Source: Lumnitzera littorea
Lineage: Eukaryota > Streptophyta > Magnoliopsida > Myrtales > Combretaceae
DNA: 64,000 bases
Direction: 5' to 3'
Assembly: GCA_024138015.1 (NCBI GenBank)
Contig: JAMXBB010000009.1
Location: 12,898,445 to 12,962,444 of the forward strand
The position numbers and the translations under genes are program-made. Shown here in pieces: positions 59,477 to 64,000 of the stretch. Positions within the stretch are counted from its first letter, which is position 1, and each line of letters starts with the position of its first letter. Below the pieces are notes generated by a model. It had not been told where the DNA came from. It saw only the letters and a list, made by a program, of their open reading frames with translations, and searched no databases.

Positions 59477-61285
59477 ATGGCCACCACTCAAGGAAATGAT
59501 GGAGACCCTAAGATCAATGACCCCTTTGAGCTGAGGCTTCATTCCATAGAAAGGGCCATTGAAAAGATGGCAAAACAAATGAGCTTTCTAGCAGACAGCA
59601 TTTCTCTGCTACGAGCTACAGCACCAGCAAATGAAGAAAGTTCCAAAACCCGTTATGGGAAGAATATACAAGCTCCTGAAGCGGAGCACAAATATCAAAA
59701 AGACCCATTTGAATCAAAAGGAGTTTACCCAAAAGACAACCCGACCTTTGAACCTGATACGTATGCTGCCCCGAGACCTGTTGACCAAGGGCCAAGTATG
59801 AACAGCTTGAAAGAACTGGAAGAGAAATTGACACAACAGATCACTAAGAAGATGAAGGCATTTGTAAGGTGTGATGGATTTGAACAGGCGGGGATCACGG
59901 AGTTTTCCGCGTATGATATGGGATCATACCCTGAGAAGTTTAAGGTACTGGAATTTGAAAAGTATAACGGGACGGGTTGCCCCAAGCTCCATACCAGGTT
60001 GTATGTCAGGAAGATGGGTAAATATGTTCAGTACAATCCACTAATGGTACAGACATTTCTGGATAACCTGACCGAACCGGCCCTAACTTGGTATACCCAG
60101 CTTGATTTGAATCAAATAAATACATGGGAGAAACTTGCTTGAGCATTTTATGAACAATATAAATTCAATGTGGAAGTAGCCCCAACTATGATGGACTTGG
60201 TTACCTTATGGAAGAAGAATAATGAATCGTTCAAAGAATACGCTTAAAGATGGAGGTCCTTAGCTGCAAGAATCTCTACTCCAACGACTGAGAAAGAGCT
60301 CACATCGGCTTTCATTAACACCTTGGAGAGGCCATATTTCTCCCATCTCATTGGGCAGGCCTCATCTAGTTTTGCTAAAGTAGTAGCGGCCGGGTACAGG
60401 ATTGAAAGTGTTGTTTCCTTCGGTAAGCTACAAGACCCAGCAGATAGGAGACCACCAGCGTCATCATCTGGTCCTAGACCAGTCGCCAGCAAGCCTAAAG
60501 AACCTACAATTGGTATGGTAAATTTAAATGCCAGACCAAATCCTCAAGTTGCTTTTAAGGCAAATCCACTTCCCGCCCAGCAACAATATAGAGATCAGTT
60601 TCAAACTAACAAGACTTATAGGCAATTTACCAAGATACCGGTCCCTTTGAGTTAAGTCTTCAAGAAGTTGCGAAGGGATAATTTGATACGGTATGAACTT
60701 CCTAGCGATCGATATCGACCAAGATTCTTTAACCCCACAGTAAAGTGCGAATACCACTATGGACAAGTGGGGCATTCGACTGATGCATGCTGGAGACTGA
60801 GGAATAAGATTCAAGACTTGATAGATAAAGGGACAGTGCAATTGGATTTTGTGGAAGCCTCAGTTCCCAATGTTAACAATAATCCCTTACCCAACCATGG
60901 GCCAATGATTGGTATGATTTGTGATGACTGTCTTGTCAATATCATCGATTCAAATAAGAAGCCTAAGGTTTTTGAGTTCTATACTAGCAACCAGACTCTA
61001 GAAGTGAAGAGGTACACATTTCACGTGCTGTTTCCACCAGAAAATTACAAGGTTGCACCATTTAACTATCACCTAGTAAATCAGGAGAAACCAGGTCCTC
61101 TGGTAGGGGGCATTACTCGATCGGGAAATATTTATCACCCAAGAGAGGAGCATGGGAGGAAAGTCATGACGGGAGGTTTGAATGATAAGACGGTCGAACG
61201 CATTGAGGCGCTATCGGCCTTCACCAAAATGATCAAGTCAAGTGAGTATAAGATCATGGATCAACTCAATAAGACTCCTACATAA
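59477..61285 (+). pseudogene. gag of the Tat element
   Basis: Begins MATTQGNDGDPKINDPFELR with a short coiled coil (HSIERAIEKMAKQMSFLADS). The retrotransposon gag core follows: TFLDNLTEPALTWYTQL, then FYEQYKFNVEVAPTMMDL and SFKEYA after an internal stop. A Tat-type zinc finger lies at 60746-60790 (CEYHYGQVGHSTDAC), with both Cys and both His kept, followed by WRLRNKIQDLIDKG. Internal stops are at 60140, 60244 and 60653, all in the same frame. Two sit where the family has Trp and Gln, so simple transitions explain them. Gag would form the virus-like particle and bind element RNA. Confidence 0.87.
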
Positions 61286-62513
61286 ATATCGTTGATGGGC
61301 CTGTTAATTGCATCTGAACCACATAGGGAGGCTTTGTTTTGCACTTTAAAAGAAGTAAAGGTCCCTCGGGAAATTCTAATTGAGAAGATGGGATTGGTTA
61401 CTAATTCGATCCTCATAATAGATCAAATTTCATTTTTAGTTGAAGAATTGGGCGAGGAAGGGAACAAACATACAAAGCCACTCTTTATCATGGTAAGGAG
61501 TAATGACATAATTGTCACTAGGGTGCTCATTGACAACAGATCGTCACTGAACATCTGCTCACTCGCCACCTTGGATTTGCTGGCCATCAACACATCGGCA
61601 ATTAAGACTTCTTCCACAACAGTTAAGGCCTTTGATGGTTCCAGAAGAGAGATTATAGGGGAGATTGATTTATCCGTAAGTATAGGCCCTCAGCACTTTA
61701 TTATTCGATTCCAAGTCATGGACATTCCAAGATCTTTCAATCTACTCTTAGGGAGACCTTGGATTCATGCAGCAAGGGCCATACCCTCGAGCTTGCACCA
61801 AAAATTGAAGTTCATCTCCAATGGCTAGGTAATTACAATTCTGGGAGATCAAGATTATAAAATCTATAAGGAGACGGCTATACCCTACATAGGAAGTGAA
61901 GGACAAGAAGAGCTAGGTTTACAAATGTTTGAAGAAGTGAACATGATTACCGGTTCCGACAGAAAGGATGATAGAAGGAAGGGATTCAAGGAAGGCCAAA
62001 TCGGCACCTACAACCTTAGCTACAATCCTACCTCGACGGAAGAATTCCAAAAGAAATAAGCGAGGGGCAAGAGAGGTAACAGATTATACCATACCTCGAT
62101 GACCTTTCCACCGCTAGCTGAGACGTTCATACGGGAAAAGACTCAAGCCCGAGGACTTGACAAAGAAGGATCAACAAACTCGCCACCCAAGTTCCAGCAT
62201 CATTTGAACAACTGGTTCTCCATCCCAGCGAATTGAAACAAGTCTTCCCTAGGATTCAATGAACCAAGCGAAAACCAGGAATACCTCGCGTAGGTAGAAA
62301 ATGAGAATATCAATATAGCTTCCAGCCCTAGTGGGTTAGTCATCAAGGGCAATGTCAATGACCACAGTAATACACAAGAGGAATGGCAAAAACATGAACT
62401 GGGTAGAATCACTATTGATGAACCAATTGAGATAATTAATGTGAGGAACGAAGAAAATCTTAAGAATTTGAAAATTGGGGCGAGTTTAAAAGAGAAACAA
62501 AAAACAGAAATGA
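61286..62513 (+). pseudogene. Protease and pre-RT region of the Tat element
   Basis: The same frame as gag continues after a stop at 61283. LLIASEPHREAL is the segment before the protease. The active-site loop reads RVLIDNRSSLNIC (Asp at 61532-61534); the family has Asn-Gly-Ser after the Asp, and the Gly is Arg here. The C-terminal motif FNLLLGRPWIHAA is intact. After a stop at 61826 the frame runs through VITILGDQDYKIYKETAIPY and on to IIN-VRNEENLKNLKIGASL, the usual linker leading to RT, ending at KTEMIA with further stops on the way. The expected RT palm does not follow. Confidence 0.82.
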
Positions 62514-63105
62514 TTGCGTGGCAAGTTTGTTGATAGACTGAGGAAGTATCACTTGAAATTGAATCCGGAGAAGTCTACTTTTGGTGTGATGTCAGGAAAA
62601 TTGTTGGGGTTCATAATTAGCCAAAGAGGTATTGAAGTTGATCCTGATAAGGCCAAAGCTATAATTGACATGCCTCCTCCACAAACGCTCAAAGAAGTGC
62701 GAAGATTGCTGGGGCGTTTAAATTACATAGCCCAATTCATTTCACAGTTAACGGACAAATGCCGCCCTCTTTTTAAGCTGTTAAAAAAGAACGCAAAGAT
62801 CAGCTGGAATGAGGAATGCGAAGAGGCTTTCATGAAAATCAAAGAATACCTCATGAAACCTCTAGTGTTGGTAGCACCTAAACCTAGAAAGCCGTTGTTC
62901 TTGTACCTGATCATAATGCTAGAATCCATGGGATCCGTGCTTAGCCAAAAGGATTAAGAAGGGAAAGAGCGAGTCGTTTACTATCTAAGCAAGAAGTTTA
63001 CCGAAGGGGAGCAAAAATACTCAGAAGCCGAAAGAACCTGTTATGCATTGGCTCAGACAATATACGCTGTATTATCAGATTGAGTTGATAACATAACACA
63101 ATCCT
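62514..63105 (+). pseudogene. RT connection and RNase H of the Tat element, RT core deleted
   Basis: The frame resumes with KFVDRLRKYHLKLNPEK, then FGVMSGKLLGFIISQRGIEV, which in intact elements lies just after the YVDD active-site motif. The stretch from the RT N-terminus through YVDD (several hundred base pairs) is missing, and the frame changes at the join. Then come RRLLGRLNYIAQFISQL, NAKISWNEECEEAF and RNase H pieces (YLSKKFTEGEQKYSEAE near 62984-63034). A stop at 62955 and a frameshift at 63080-63105 follow. With no palm domain, this copy cannot encode reverse transcriptase. Confidence 0.88.
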
Positions 63106-63831
63106 TTGAAATACTTAGCTGAAAAACCGGCTCTCATTGGTAGAGTTTCAAAGTGGCAGATGTTGTTGACAGAATTTGACATTAAGTATGTGAGCCAAAG
63201 TTCAGTCAAAGGGCAAGCTTTGGCAAATCAATTAGCAGAAAATCCTCTTGAGGATTCCCCTCAAAGAGCACGGGTTGAGTTTCCTGATGAAAACATCTTA
63301 GTAGTAGGAAATGATTCTGATGGTGAAATAGTCGAAAAATATTCAGGATAGAAAATGTTCTTTGACAAAGCAGCTAATGTGTCTAGATGTGGAGTAAGGG
63401 CAATTCTGGTATTGCCTGGAGGTACACAATTTCCAATGGCCATGAGATTGGTTTTCCCATGCACCAATAACATTGCAGAATACAAGGCGTGTATTTTGGA
63501 ACTCAAAATCGCATTGTTTAAGGAAATACGGGAATTACAGTTATATGGAGATTCTTCGTTGATTATAGGCCAAGCTCAGGGTGAGTATAAGACAAAAGAC
63601 CCCAAATTAGAGCCTTATCGCCAACACTTGGCCGAGTTGATAACCAAGTTTAAAAAGATTACCTTTATGTACATACCAAGGGTTCAAAACCAATTTGCCG
63701 ATGCTCTTGCTACTTTAGCATCAATGATTCAAATATCGAAAGGGGTAGAGATTCAGCCACTTAAAATTGAAATTGAAGAAAAGCCTACTTTTTGTTTAGC
63801 AATGGAAAGTTCATGTGATAAAAAGCCTTAG
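63106..63831 (+). pseudogene. End of RNase H and archaeal-type second RNase H of the Tat element
   Basis: KYLAEKPALIGRVSKWQMLL and EFDIKYVSQSSVKGQALA close the first RNase H. After a stop at 63349 the second, archaeal-type RNase H starts with FFDKAANVSRCGVRA. Its four acidic residues are visible: Asp in FFD, Glu in AEYKAC, Asp in YGDSSL and Asp in FADALAT. The family has Gly after the first Asp (FFDGA-like), Lys here. This second RNase H is characteristic of the Tat branch. The stop at 63829 sits where the family has Trp. Confidence 0.88.
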
Positions 63832-64000
63832 TATCATGATATCAAAATATTTTTACAACATAGTACGTACCTTGAGGGAGCAGAGAGGAAGGACAAAAAA
63901 TTAATTAGAAGATTGCCAGCTCAGTACTTGACGAGCGATTCTACGCTATACCGACGATCGTTTGACGATACGCTTTTACGTTGTGTAGATGGGAAAGAGG
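63832..64000 (+). pseudogene. Integrase N-terminus of the Tat element (cut by window end)
   Basis: YHDIKIFLQHSTYLEGAERK, then RRLPAQYLTSDSTLYRRSFD and TLLRCVDGKE: the segment just before the zinc-binding domain of integrase. The rest lies outside the window. Confidence 0.85.

Larger units (their letters stand above)
51648..64000 (+). mobile_element. Ogre/Tat-type Ty3-gypsy retrotransposon, 5' part, truncated by the window edge
   Basis: 5' LTR (51648-57098), primer-binding site, a leader, an ORF1 before gag, then gag, protease, a pol lacking the RT core, RNase H, a second archaeal-type RNase H and the start of integrase. The extra 5' ORF and the second RNase H are known traits of the Tat/Ogre branch. 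ORF1 and gag-protease are each in one frame; two frame changes follow, at about 62510 (the deletion) and 63080-63105. Almost every stop can be explained by one C-to-T or G-to-A change. Without RT catalysis it could move only with help, and the stops make it inactive. Confidence 0.92.

Noticed and set aside
1..64000. CRISPR arrays, tRNA or rRNA genes, organellar or bacterial operons
   Set aside because: No regularly spaced short repeats, no cloverleaf or rRNA-like GC-rich blocks, and no compact gene strings were seen on either strand; a covariance-model scan was not possible.

Overview
The window is nuclear DNA of a flowering plant, probably a eudicot. It is AT-rich, full of nested LTR retrotransposons of plant-specific types (Ogre/Tat-like and chromovirus-like Ty3-gypsy, plus a Ty1-copia scrap), and carries one plant-type NB-LRR resistance gene. 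No species can be named from the sequence alone. There is no sign of a prokaryotic system, CRISPR array, rRNA or tRNA gene.

Layout. 1-4189 is AT-rich spacer. 4190-20830 is an old minus-strand chromovirus-type Ty3-gypsy element (integrase, RNase H, RT, protease, gag, an unrecognised ORF upstream of gag, then a 5' LTR). It is split by three later insertions: a related solo LTR (6248-9108), a minus-strand Tat-type LTR (9591-12064) and a plus-strand Tat-type LTR (16886-19403). 20835-25549 is a 5'-truncated Tat LTR holding a 3.06 kb solo LTR with a perfect target duplication (21076-24137). 25561-32958 is a second minus-strand Ty3-gypsy element with both LTRs (about 1.32 kb each). 32959-34299 looks like another LTR remnant, followed by a short host-gene-like exon scrap. 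36065-36911 is a side-by-side pair of PIF/Harbinger-like MITEs.

38675-41723 is the only convincing host gene, an NB-LRR (CNL-like) gene with a frameshift and several missing signature motifs. After it, 43340-47650 is a fold-back (inverted-repeat) element cut open by a 3.3 kb solo LTR. 47651-51647 is spacer with a small palindromic MITE, a 63 bp tandem duplication and a copia RNase H fragment. 51648 to the window end is the 5' three quarters of an Ogre/Tat-type element: 5' LTR (itself holding a solo LTR with a perfect target duplication), primer-binding site, ORF1, gag, protease, a pol from which the RT catalytic core has been deleted, RNase H, archaeal-type RNase H and the start of integrase.

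How the parts relate. All retroelement reading frames are decayed, and most stops look like C-to-T or G-to-A changes, as expected for methylated, silenced repeats. The most unusual signal is in the chromovirus-type LTRs. Four copies carry, at matching positions, a 55-58 nt segment bounded by an AG acceptor and a GTAAGT donor. Two of these also share a GC-rich island ending in GTGAGT. The one copy still attached to an internal region has an acceptor-like site just before an unrecognised pre-gag ORF. Together these suggest a spliced LTR leader feeding an extra ORF, which is an inference from sequence only.
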